From positions 3,120,501 to 3,184,500 of the forward strand of contig OZ004586.1 in NCBI GenBank assembly GCA_963924555.1: a stretch of 64,000 bases of DNA, given 5' to 3'. This stretch comes from Crambe crambe. Its lineage: Eukaryota > Porifera > Demospongiae > Poecilosclerida > Crambeidae. The position numbers were made by a program, and so were the translations under genes. This document shows positions 24,797-35,180 of the stretch, piece after piece. Each line of letters starts with the position of its first letter. Position 1 is the first letter of the stretch. Below the pieces are notes generated by a model, which saw nothing but the letters and a program-made list of their open reading frames with translations, was not told the DNA's origin and did not search any database.

Positions 24797-25786
24797 TCAT
24801 TGCACAAAAAGAGTTAGAATTTTTATCAGGACATCTTCATCATTTATTCTTGCTCCATTAGCACAAACCCGCACTTCAATATCACTGGCAATCTCTTGGG
24901 AGAGATCTTTATGAAACCATGGCTTCCTCTCCCCTTCACAGCAGGTGGAGAATCTCCCACATCCTTTGCCGTCCCACAGAGGATCTTCCACGTAATAACG
25001 GTTAGTAGCAGTAGTGCGACTGCCAGTCTCACAGAAGGAATCATTTCCAATGAACTCTGGAATCAAGCCAGTGAAGGCGACATGTGATTTAGAGTTAGCA
25101 CATGGACAAGAATAACGATTATTCTCAGGAACTTCATCAAGTCCAGCTGCAAATGTCCAGATGTGTTGCCTGGGAGAACTGCTGTGGGTAATACTAACAC
25201 CATCCAAATATAAATCATCAATAGTGAGACCTTGGTTATGGTAAAATGGACCAAAACCATTTGGAGAATAATATTGAATACCAATTACTTGACCACACAC
25301 TTTTGAGAATGGTATGGCATGGGTGGAGAACTTAACAGATGAACATCCAGTACTCACTGTCTTTCGACACAGACTCTTAGAAGTGACTTTCTCTAGTCCA
25401 GGAGGACAACTGGAGCTGGTCTTGGTCATGTTGATGTTGGCCACTCTCATCCACACTCCCTCCCCACATGGTGCATCTCCCATTTGGCAGTACACACGGA
25501 CAGGACCCGAGTCCTCCTGGATCCAGTAGTAACCAGACTCTGCCTCTGGCTTGAGGTCAGCTATCTGCTGGCACGAGGCTGCACTATAGGCTGGGATGTT
25601 TCCTATGTGTTGGGTGGAGGCCTTGTTCACGATACTTTCAATGTTCTTCAGCAATGCTTTGCTGCTGCACACTTTAGGAGAAAGGGCAGTGGAATTATCA
25701 GGGAGAGGGGATGCATGCACCACCAAATTAAGCTGGAGAAAGCTAAGACAGAAAGCAACTTGAAGGATTTTTGTTGAAAAAGCCAT
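24797..25786 (-). CDS. Secreted protein with a fibrinogen-like module, single exon
   Basis: An uninterrupted 329-residue frame, unlike the many-exon genes around it. Residues 1-26 form a signal peptide (hydrophobic ILQVAFCLSFLQLNLVV). After about residue 70 comes a motif typical of the start of fibrinogen C-like domains, SCQQI followed by SGYYWI and VYCQM, then GVWMRVANINMT. The remainder is Cys-rich (around 20 Cys) with RQHIWTFAAG, DPLWDGKGCG and STCC, and ends DIEVRVC. This longer pattern is seen in uncharacterised secreted proteins of sponges and cnidarians. There are several N-glycosylation sites and no membrane helix. It is probably an extracellular lectin-like or matrix protein. The gene looks intact, and lack of introns could reflect retroposition. 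Confidence 0.75.
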   Translation of the reverse strand: MAFSTKILQVAFCLSFLQLNLVVHASPLPDNSTALSPKVCSSKALLKNIESIVNKASTQHIGNIPAYSAASCQQIADLKPEAESGYYWIQEDSGPVRVYCQMGDAPCGEGVWMRVANINMTKTSSSCPPGLEKVTSKSLCRKTVSTGCSSVKFSTHAIPFSKVCGQVIGIQYYSPNGFGPFYHNQGLTIDDLYLDGVSITHSSSPRQHIWTFAAGLDEVPENNRYSCPCANSKSHVAFTGLIPEFIGNDSFCETGSRTTATNRYYVEDPLWDGKGCGRFSTCCEGERKPWFHKDLSQEIASDIEVRVCANGARINDEDVLIKILTLFVQ

Positions 25787-26756
25787 TTAGCCAGCTAAGT
25801 AATAGCAATGTCTCTATATAAATGCAAATTCGCAAGCCGTAATTTTATGCACCAGCATTTACTGAATAACATTTATGAATAGCTACAGTATAGCACAGCT
25901 TTTTATAGAAATGCTTTGTTTACTCCAATCAAGTCAAAGGGTGATAGCTACGTACGTACGTAGCTATGTAGGAATAGCCATTCCAAGAAATTGCACTCTC
26001 TCTATGATTATAGATATAGAAATCAGGGTTCACCAGGCTTGAGCTCATATGAGCTATGATAAACACATTGTTCCATTACGTAAAGCTATAATATCATATT
26101 TTTGCACAAGTGACCATTTATAGCAAAAATTCACTATAGGATTAGGGTTCATAGTACACATCTGTAATTAGAAGAGCTAATTTCCTAATGCATGAGTTAA
26201 TAGCCATAACAATCTTAGGTTCACTCCAATCAGGTCAAACAGTGATAGCTACGTATCTATGATTATAGACATAGCAATCAGGGTTCACTATAGGCTTGAG
26301 TGCATATGAGCTATGATAAACACATCCATCACGTAGCTATAGTGATCAAGTTTATACTTGCACATGCAAGTGACCAAAATATACTTTTTAAAGCAAAATC
26401 CACAATAGCTAGCTATGTTACGTAGGATCAGGGTTCATAGTACACATCTGTAATTCCCAATTTCTTGGGTGCATAGCTGTAGCTAGGTAGCTAACTATTA
26501 CGTAGCTAATATTAACAGTGTATGCCAAGGTCTCATCATGTAGCTATGTTGCTAACCCATTATTGAAATCCTATTATATTATACTATCAATCAATTATGT
26601 ACTAGCTACATAGCTATAGCTACGTAGTATTGACTATGAATAATTATTATGTAGGCTAATCCATAACACTACAATATGCATTAGCTACATACATAGCTTT
26701 ATACATACAATAAATATACACCTAGAAATAGTGGCTATAGCTACATTGTTTGAGGT
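25787..26756. repeat. Spacer with a locally duplicated interspersed repeat
   Basis: Two related stretches, about 25985-26180 and 26255-26460, share ATCAGGGTTCA, GCATATGAGCTATGATAAACACAT-like and GGTTCATAGTACACATCTG segments. Further copies occur at about 43255-43400 and 49283-49330. The part next to gene G (26510-26756) matches the DNA downstream of gene J (49330-49600), showing the G and J units were duplicated with their 3' flanks. Confidence 0.6.
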
Positions 26757-29663
26757 TTATGAAATTACAGCATATTCCGGCTCTGATGGAGTAAATTGTG
26801 GTTGTTGTTTCAATGGAAAATGTCCATATGCCTCACAAGCATCCATTTCTATATCCTCAACAGTTTGTCTACAAAGAAGAATATTGATGATCATAGCAAC
26901 TAATTATATGTACCTTAATTAGAGACATCATAACTTCATTCTAAACTTCACTACTTGGTACCCCTAATAGCAAGTCACACACATAATCAGCATAATGGAA
27001 AGTGGAGTTATTCCGAATGGTGATATAATTCCAAACGGTTCAAACAGTTTCAAAACTTCTCGAGCGCTTATGAGCTCTATTTTGAAAGAGATATCCCTCC
27101 AACATTGAGCTCAGATGTCTAAGTAATCAGAAATACTTGAACGGTTCAGAATTACATGCCATTCAGAATAGCCCCACTTTACCTTACATGCCAAGAAAAC
27201 AATCCCACTACAAAGAACCTCCCAATAATGGACACATTTGAGGCACATGCAGCCATTTAAAATGGTTAGTGCTCACTCTGTATCTTTATCCTTATGATTA
27301 CTGTGATGCTTTCTGCATCTGCAAACCAAAAGTTATCATGATCACAAGGAATTGAACATTAGAATTTTATTACTTCTTAATAAGAAGACCCAGCAATATC
27401 ACCAGTACGGCATTGCTAATGATCAGGAGTATTACTCCTACTAAGACTCCAGCTGTTGCATTGCCAGCAGGTGGTGATGTTGATGTTGATAGTGCCGATG
27501 TAGAAGCTACACAAGTCAAGAACGTTACATTATTACAATGAAGCAGTTCAGTAAGTGACATAATATGTACGTACATTCAGCCCCAATCATTACATTCATT
27601 GATCTCTGTCCAGTAAATGTCTGCCCATCAAATTCAGCAATAACCACCACATAAAACAAGTACTCCACATTACTTGTCAGATTATCGATAACAATAGAGT
27701 TGCTAGAAGCATGGACAAAGATATCCAATTTTCCAGGTTGATTATAGTAGACTCTGTAGCTTATTATGAGCTCTGAAGTGTCTATACTTTCCCATGAAAC
27801 ATTAACTGAAGAACTAGACAACATCTCCACCATGACATTCATCACTACAGCTGCAAGTGGCAGCAATGATTATAATATGAGGACATGCAGGGGCAATAAC
27901 TCACGTAACTCAAGTGTATTCTGATCAGGCAAATTAGCAGGTTCTCTTTGACCTATTCTTGTGTAAGCAGTGACTGTAATAGCAGAGACTCTTGTTTGTG
28001 GAATCAATGATGGGATAGTGAATGTAGTGCTCAAGTCTGAGGTGTTGACTCTGACAGTATTGTTGCCATTGACTGTGTAAGTGACTTCATAACTGATGAT
28101 GACTCCATTAGGCTCTTGAGGTGGACTCCAAGTGAGTACAATGGAAGTGAACTTAGGAGTACCAGTGAGGTTAGACACAGGACCAGGACCTATGCATAAA
28201 GTAATTAATAATATTATTACAGAATACATGGCTTGGTATGATTACTTTCTTCTTCCGTCTGAATGCTGGTTATATTAGTAAAGGGTCCAGTGCCATTGCC
28301 ATTGACTCCAGCAACTCTGAAGGTGTAGTTAGTGGAAGGAGTGAGTCCACTAGCTGTGAAGGTCCTATTCACCACCACACCAGGGATCAAAGCCCCTCCA
28401 ACTTCTTGAAATTCCACTGTGTAGTTAGTGATTGGACCATTGCGTTCAATGCATCTGATTTTTGTCCAGGACACACTGACACTTCTGGAGGAGGTAGAAG
28501 TAGTGTTTATGCTGCGTGGAGAAGCAGAAGGTGCTGCAGCTAAACAAACTATTAGCATAAGCTATGTAATTTCAGTGTATGGTCATACCAGCTCTCTTTG
28601 TAGTGAACTCTACAGTTGGTGTCAGAGTAGCAGTGAATCCACTTGGTAATGTAACAGTAATGGTTACACTGTAAATACTGAATTCATGTAGGTTAGTAAA
28701 GTTCACTGTAGGAGTACCATTGGTTATTTTGAATTTATCATCCTTAACATCTTTACACAACTGCCTTGCATCAGTTACTCGTCTCAGGTCTACTCTATAC
28801 TCATCCATTGGGAGACTGAATGGAGGCTGGGTCCAGGATATGGTCACAGATGTGGCAGTTAATGATAAGAAATCAATATTTATTGACCTGTTGAAATCTG
28901 ATAGAACATTCATTGGTTACTGATTGTACATAATAAGTTACATTTCCTCACCTCTTACAGTGCCACTCACAGGTCCTACTACTATCGGAGTCCCATAAAG
29001 TGCAACCAGCCAATATATATAAATTCCATTATATTGGAATGATTCATGACTAGTTGCTGTAGATGCTGCTGTTAAGCCAGCACTGAAGTCTGTAGGTCTT
29101 GTGTCACCTATTATTATTATGTATCCCCTACTAGGAGGATTGGGTGGTGGTGTCCAGGAGACTCTCACTCTATTTATCCCAATCTGTCTCACCATGAGGT
29201 CAGTAGGAGCTTGTTCTGCATCGATATAATTGTACTATTGGTCATTTCAGGTTAGCTACATATGAGCTGTAGTTCCCCATCAGTTTTGCTGTGCATGGAT
29301 GCATGGTTCATATGTAATGGATGCATGGTTCATATGTACAAAGATCTCTATTATTATATGCCATTTGAATGTACGTAACTAGTATACTGTAACTGTTGCT
29401 ACGTAACTAGTATACTGTAACTGTTGCTACGTAACTAGTGTACTGTAACTGTTGCTACGTAACTAGTATACTGTAACTGTTGCTACGTAACTAGTATACT
29501 GTAACTGTTGCTACGTAACTAGTATACTGTAACTGTTGCTACGTAGCTAATGCCCAAGATTTTTTAATATACTTAGCTACGTAGATATGCACTTGCCTTG
29601 ACTCCACACAGATATGAGACTGGACACAAGTCCAAGAGTCAGAAGTAGCACACTATTCAACAT
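26757..29663 (-). CDS. Receptor G: five FN3 domains, membrane segment, YAVI-type tail
   Basis: Exons (minus) 29597-29663, 28952-29215, 28589-28897, 28246-28533, 27905-28189, 27575-27850, 27374-27506, 27277-27318 and 26757-26868 join to 591 codons plus stop. Signal peptide 1-22; FN3 domains about 23-110, 111-213, 214-309, 310-404 and 405-490; Ser/Thr/Pro stalk; membrane helix about 515-538; tail 539-591. The tail starts KKCRKHH and contains EAYGHF and PEYAVIS, a different tail from A-D. FN3-5 (VVMNVMVEML, WESIDTSE) is also a distinct subtype. FN3-1 to FN3-4 are close to gene K, which has a phosphatase tail. The first intron uses a GC donor (AG|GCAAGT). The gene appears intact. Confidence 0.85.
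29372..29539. repeat. 28-bp minisatellite, six copies
   Basis: The unit begins TACGTAACTAGTATACTGTA and ends ACTGTTGC. Six head-to-tail copies are nearly perfect, one with A to G. It lies in intron 1 of gene G; the matching intron of gene K (near 62370-62405) has one copy. Confidence 0.95.
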
Positions 29664-30128
29664 AATACCTATTGTGAACTATCTTCATTGGTCTTTGCTT
29701 TGAGTTATGTATGTATGTACATAACTAGTTAATTAGAATAATTTTTGGATATTCTGTTATGATGATCATCAAATTTTTGGGAAAATCAGATTATTCAATC
29801 GTTTACTAACTGAATAATGTAATAATATATACTAGGGAAATGCAATGGGAGTGTGGGAATAAGTGCAAACCATTGATGGGAAAAAATATTGCTCAAAAAA
29901 GTATCAGCAAACTAGAGTAGGGATGAAGGAAAGCTAACAATCACATCACTCCACTATAATCTGATAGCTTACGGCTTGTGTATAACGAATATTACACATT
30001 CATCCCTACCATTGTTTGCTTACTTTTTTGCTCATCTCTACATTTGTTTTTCCCTCACTTGTTTCTGGTCTTTAGCATAAACTTCTTTCTAACTGTTATA
30101 TGTACTCAAGGACTATGGTTACAATCAA
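29664..30128. repeat. Spacer with hairpin element (G-upstream copy)
   Basis: Contains an imperfect inverted element at about 29880-30066. Its arms carry GAGTAGGGATGAAGGAAAG-like and ATTCATCCCTACC motifs and the ends are AAAAAATATTGCTCAAAAAAG-like. Related copies are at about 54205-54440 and 62720-62906. No gene. Confidence 0.6.
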
Positions 30129-32326
30129 TGTGTGTAGCTTTCTCACAGTAACTTGCAGTGTCCTGATGACATACAGTAGTCAGCAAACGTCAGTGATGGA
30201 TGGAGTACATACGTGCCTCGATGTCCATGAGTATCCCTAATGAAATACATGTATGCTTACGTACGTACTTCAACATAACATGCATGCATCGATGAATTCT
30301 CCCTGGCAATCATCAAATCCTGGAATAACTTTGAGCACTATGCAATTATGATCATCTACAGGAAACAAGTACGTAGATAGCTTTATCATGTTTGCAAATC
30401 AATTCAACATGTTTTCTTTGTGTAATCCAATTATTTTAGGATGTTCATCACCACTGTCAAGACTCTATGGACACATTGGTAGCTAGTCAATATGTTGCGT
30501 ATCTGATACTGATTCCTGAATCCTGTGTCAGAGAGGGATTGAATGATTCACTGCCACATACTCTCCAAAGTTATTTACTGGAATAGTCTCCCTTTGAACA
30601 GGATTGATTTCTTCATTATCTGGCCTCACTGTAACTTCTCTTTCAGCTACACTACTTTGGTTCCTGGTCTGTAATTGTAGACTCCACTGGGTCTGAGCTC
30701 AGCAGACACTATGGAAAGAACACCACTTGGCTGAATCTCCACTGCAGAGTCGGACTTCAACTCAATCCCTTCATAGTACCAGGTGAGGGTGTATAGGCTC
30801 AGGATTCCCATTCACTGCAGTCTTGAATGCTATAGCTAGCTGTTTATTAGAAGGAAAGTCCATGATCACAGGTCCTGCAATTTAAAAAAAGTGTTAGTTA
30901 GCTATATAGCTAATACTGAAATGAAGAGGTATAAGCAGGTAGTGGCTTGATGTACAGATTGTACTGGTCTTTCAACAAACCTGTATATTCCTCCATCATA
31001 ATAATTGAATCAGGTATCATCTTCACAGCCATAATGTATTGTATATACAGTACATAATTATTATGATGATAATAATACTAACATCTTTTCTTCAGCCAGA
31101 ATCCAACCTAACACAACCAAAAGAAGAGCAATAGCTAATAATAATAATTCCTCTAATTATTGGTCCAATTTGTGGCAGTATAGTAGCTATGGGATTAAAG
31201 GAACACAAGACATTTTCAGGTACACAAAAGCAACTTACACATCAAATTTTAGCAAGTTACCGCACTTAAATTTATAGGGGATCTATAATGTTTGGCTTAC
31301 ATGCCAATGTAGCGTTGGCCTTGGAAATTTGACTACGTAGATGTTGTAGTTGCAATTGACATAGTTGTAGGCTGCATCATTGATCTTACTGCTGATAATA
31401 ACTTCTCCATTTTTTTCAGCTGTACGTATAGCAGCTACTTGAAACTGGTAATCCATGATGTTTGATTCAAATAACTGAGTTCACAGAGCTGGGAACAATG
31501 ATGGATTCATTGACCTCTGTCTCATAGTCCTCTGTCACATTAAGAAAGTAGTAAATTGTGTAGTTTGTAATCATAGTCGTTAATAATATCCCAGTGTAAG
31601 TGACTGTAGCTAATAGCATGCAGAGATTTAGAGTCAATGATGGGATAGTGAATGTAGCTAGTGCTCAAGTCTGAGTAGAGGTGTTGACTCTGATAGTATT
31701 GTTGCAATTGACTGTGTAAAAGTGACTTCATAACTGATGATGACCCCATTAGGTTCTTGAGGTGGACTCCAATTAAGTGAGTACAATAAAAGGAGTACCA
31801 GCAAGGTTGAAAACAGGATCAGGAACTATATGTGTACAGAAATAATCAGTGATGATCATTGTTCTTGATGGACCTTTTATGAGGGTCCCAAGAGCAGTCA
31901 CAGAACTCATGTATGGGATAGTTGGTTAGCTTATAGCTACAAGTATAGCTAATATTGGTACAGAGTTTGGGGGGATGCAGGGTTCTATCTAGGATATTTT
32001 AATGGGGGGGGGGGGGGGGGGGAGAGAATATCCATGCACTTGTGCGTGGGAAAAAACACCCTTTTGGATATCAAACCATGCCCACTTGATGTTTTGCATA
32101 GCTAACAGCTGCAATTGTTGATATGAGGAGATTAACTACATGTAGCTGGAATATAAGACACTCTCTCTTTATGGTTAATCCACTGGCATGGGTGTGTATG
32201 ATTACCACATCATGTCCAGGGGTGTTAATGGACATGTACAATAGTATTAGCAATGGAAAAAAAAATTATTTTTTTTTGAGGGGGGGGGGGGAGGGGGGAA
32301 GCTGGAAGTTTTTTGGGGGGGAAGCT

Positions 32327-32362
<36 letters not shown>

Positions 32363-33304
32363 AGTAGATAGAACCCTGGGGATGGGAGTTGGGTGATTGA
32401 TTAAGCCTCCATTGTATAACTTTCATACACTAATGACACAGCCATCCATCTTTGTTTTACTTAGAAAATATATATAGCTAACTATGATTACATTCTTCTT
32501 TAGTCATAGCTAATAGTGGTTGCATTAGTAAAGGGTCTAGTCCCACCACCACACCAGGGATCAGAGCCCCTCCCACTTTTTGGAATTCCATTGTGTAATT
32601 ATTAGTGATTGGACAATTGTGTCCAGGACACACTAACACTTCTGGAGGTCACAGAGATGCTGCGTTGGGGAGCAGTAGGTGCTGCAGCAGAACAAACCAT
32701 TAAGCTACGTAACTCTGTGATTTCAGTGTATGGTCATATGTACGTACCAGCCTACTGCCTTTGGTTGTGTTTGATAATGTGCACATTTCCTTACCTCTTA
32801 CAGTGGTACTCACAGGTTCTACTACTATTGGAGTCCCATAAAGTGCAACCAGCCAATATATATAAGTAACTGTATACCAGGTATCTGTCCTTACATCATG
32901 ACTAGATACTCCAAATAGTGCTGTTATGCCACGTCTGAAGTCTGTAGGTCTTGTGTCACCAACTGTTATTAGGTACGTAGGAGGATTGGATGGTTGTGTC
33001 CAGGAGACTCTCACTCTATTTATATCCCAATCTGTCTAACCATGAGTTTAGTGGGAGCTTGTTCTGCATAATTAACACACCCATCATACTAGGATTATTA
33101 GCTAACAAGCACCCATTTATAGTGTGATGACAATCTTTTGTTAGTAGTCATAATTATAATCTGTTAATAATGTAGCTATGTAGCTATTAATCAATCATCT
33201 TTCTACCTACAAGTAGGTTAGCTATAGACCTTACTCACCTTGACTGCACACACAGATATGAGAGTGGACACAAGTCCAAGCAGAACTACCTCGCCATTCA
33301 ACAT
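30129..33304 (-). pseudogene. Relic H: decayed full-length receptor phosphatase gene
   Basis: Pieces occur in the order of genes I and K. The signal exon 33239-33304 has a 2-base insertion that breaks phase. FN3-1 is at about 32796-33069, FN3-3 at about 32490-32690 (FN3-2 is missing), FN3-4 at about 31625-31840, FN3-5 at about 31325-31600 and the membrane exon at about 31090-31190. The Ig part lies at about 30540-30880, the juxtamembrane part (DSGDEHPK) at about 30395-30475, and the start of phosphatase domain 1 (DDHNCIVL, IPGFDDCQG) at about 30250-30355, with a trace at 30129-30205. Deletions, frameshifts and an inserted element (31978-32378) make it non-functional. Everything after the start of domain 1 is lost. 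The left part is copied upstream of gene K. Confidence 0.7.
31978..32378. mobile_element. TIR element with poly-G/poly-C interior inserted in relic H
   Basis: Terminal inverted repeats CAGGGTTCTATCTA and TAGATAGAACCCTG bound the element, with GGGATG directly outside both ends as a likely target duplication (6-7 bp). The interior has a 19-base G run (32004-32022), further G-rich runs, and GGGGGAAGCTTCCCC followed by a 35-base C run (32328-32362). The CAGGG ends are hAT-like. No transposase frame is present. Confidence 0.7.
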
Positions 33305-33784
33305 GATTATTAGCCTAGCTAGTTACTACACCATGCATGGATGCATGAACTAGTATACTACAAGTCTAGAAAGCTGTTTTGTTTCCTAATACGTAAGTAA
33401 TCAGAGATATACTAACATATGAAAACATGAAGCAGGCTATAATTCATGTATACATTGTATGTAGAGTTAAGGGAGCTAGCTAACTAGCTATAGCTAGTAA
33501 GTCCTAGAAAGCTCTGTTTTGTTTGGGAATTGTAGACATTTGGAAAACATAAAGCAAAGCTGTGTATACTGTAAATTAAGCAAGTATAAATTCTTGTTTA
33601 CAATAATTTTTGGTTGTACATGATACATAGCTATGTACATGGTAATTAATTTTCATGTGATTAGTTGATGAACATGACCACGAATAATATAACTTTAACT
33701 ACAAAATATACAAAATCTGATTGTCAGGTTCAAGACCTGAACAAAACATATTTTATTGAAGGTTCTTTACACATGATTGATAGT

Positions 33785-33955
33785 CCTACATCATAACTAG
33801 ATGATGTAAATACTACTTGTATGCCAGTACCAAAATCTGTATTAGGTATTCCCTTTTAGGAGGATTGGGTGGTGGTGTCCAGGAGATTCTCACTCTAGCT
33901 ATTTATCCCAACTTATCTGACCATGAAGTCGTAGGAGCTTGTTCTGTGTGCATAA
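33785..33955 (-). pseudogene. Isolated FN3-1 relic
   Basis: A fragment resembling FN3-1 of J (proline-rich TPPPNP region, W-R-I-S reading on the minus strand, and the Q-A-P exon start near 33950). It has deletions and a small insertion between the VRQ and INR positions. No neighbouring exons in phase. Followed on the right by a 27-base C run (34015-34041). Confidence 0.5.
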
Positions 33956-34142
33956 CAAGAAATATAATAATATTACGTACTGTCTGCTAGCTATGACCAA
34001 TTTTGAACAGCATCCCCCCCCCCCCCCCCCCCCCCCCCCCCGAGCAATATAGTGGTGAATGTAATGTGACCAATAATGGTAAGGCATCTCTTTGATTATC
34101 CATACAACTAGTACATAGCTAGCAATAGGCCATTGATCATCA

Positions 34143-34211
34143 TGTTGAATTGTATACTACGTACTTCTAACACTTGGACTTGTGTCGCTCTCTCATCTGT
34201 ACAGGGTCAAG
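34143..34211 (+). pseudogene. Inverted signal-peptide exon relic
   Basis: On the plus strand, unlike all other family members, the DNA encodes MLNCIL and the nucleotide equivalent of LLTLGLVSTLSSVQ, ending TCAAG with a GTGAGT donor. A four-base insertion (ACGT) near 34160 shifts the frame. No FN3 exon follows on the plus strand. Confidence 0.6.
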
Positions 34212-35180
34212 GTGAGTACAATAGTTATGTATGAATGATTGTTTACATACCATGAATAAGCTATTAGCTACTTATTTTATACTTATTTTATACCACTTGC
34301 TAGAGCATACAAGAAGGAATGTAACTGCATAACATTGTTCCCAGGCCATCATGGGAAAAACACAAGGTTAGGAAGATACTGTAATAGCTATACACTTTAA
34401 ATTCCAGCAATATAGCTAAACAAACAACCATAAAAGTGACTGTTGAGTATCTTAAACTAAGCCATAAATTATATATGTAGGCTCACAGTGGGCCTTATGG
34501 CCCCAAAATCTAACTGGAATATGTACTAACTAGCTATATATGACTGCACGCCAGTCGAAGACTACGTATATCCCTACTTCACCTTTGATTAAGAAAATCA
34601 ATTTTAAAACCTAACTAATTCAATCATCAAATTTTATAGTATATATTTCATTCTGTTGAGGGAGAAGAGTATACCATGAGTACTGAAAGAAGTGAGAGAC
34701 CATCAGCAGGGCTGTAGCCAGGATTTTAGAATGTAATCATAGTTAGCTATATATTTCACTGATGAATAGATCAGCTTCCACAATATTAATTATAAACCTC
34801 GAGCTATAGTACATACTCAGGACATAATAATGAAGTATGTGAATAACCATACGTATAATGGACACTGCAAGCACCAACCTTCTTTGACACATACATAGCA
34901 TGCAGTACCAGCAATTTCCATGGAAACTCAAAAATGTGATCAGTATTTGGGAAAGGCTGAATGTAATGAAGTAGCTCATTCAACATGCAGAGAAGCCAAC
35001 CTTAGATGCCTGTACTACCTTACACTATGTCTTGTTGGCATTGCATGGCCACTGTATTTTTTACTTTATAGTCATATGCCCAATGGCTAATATAATTGGT
35101 CAGTAAAAAAGTCAAAATCAAGTCAAAAAATCAGCAAACTTTTAATTGTTACATATGTGAAGCGAATTAGCTAACTGTAC
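34212..35180. other. Spacer built of duplicated flanks, one part inverted
   Basis: The part 34290-34500 matches 52345-52555 in the same orientation (the DNA upstream of receptor J). The part about 34750-35055 matches about 52550-52845 as its reverse complement. A half-hairpin motif CTATCCCTACTTCACC lies near 34567. No gene is supported; the short frames are chance. Confidence 0.55.

Noticed and set aside
24844-25777. Several frames overlapping the fibrinogen-like gene
   Set aside because: Alternative frames of a clear 329-codon gene with a signal peptide and Cys pattern; no independent support.
29372-29539. Possible CRISPR array
   Set aside because: The six 28-bp units are directly adjacent with no spacers, in a eukaryotic intron; it is a minisatellite.
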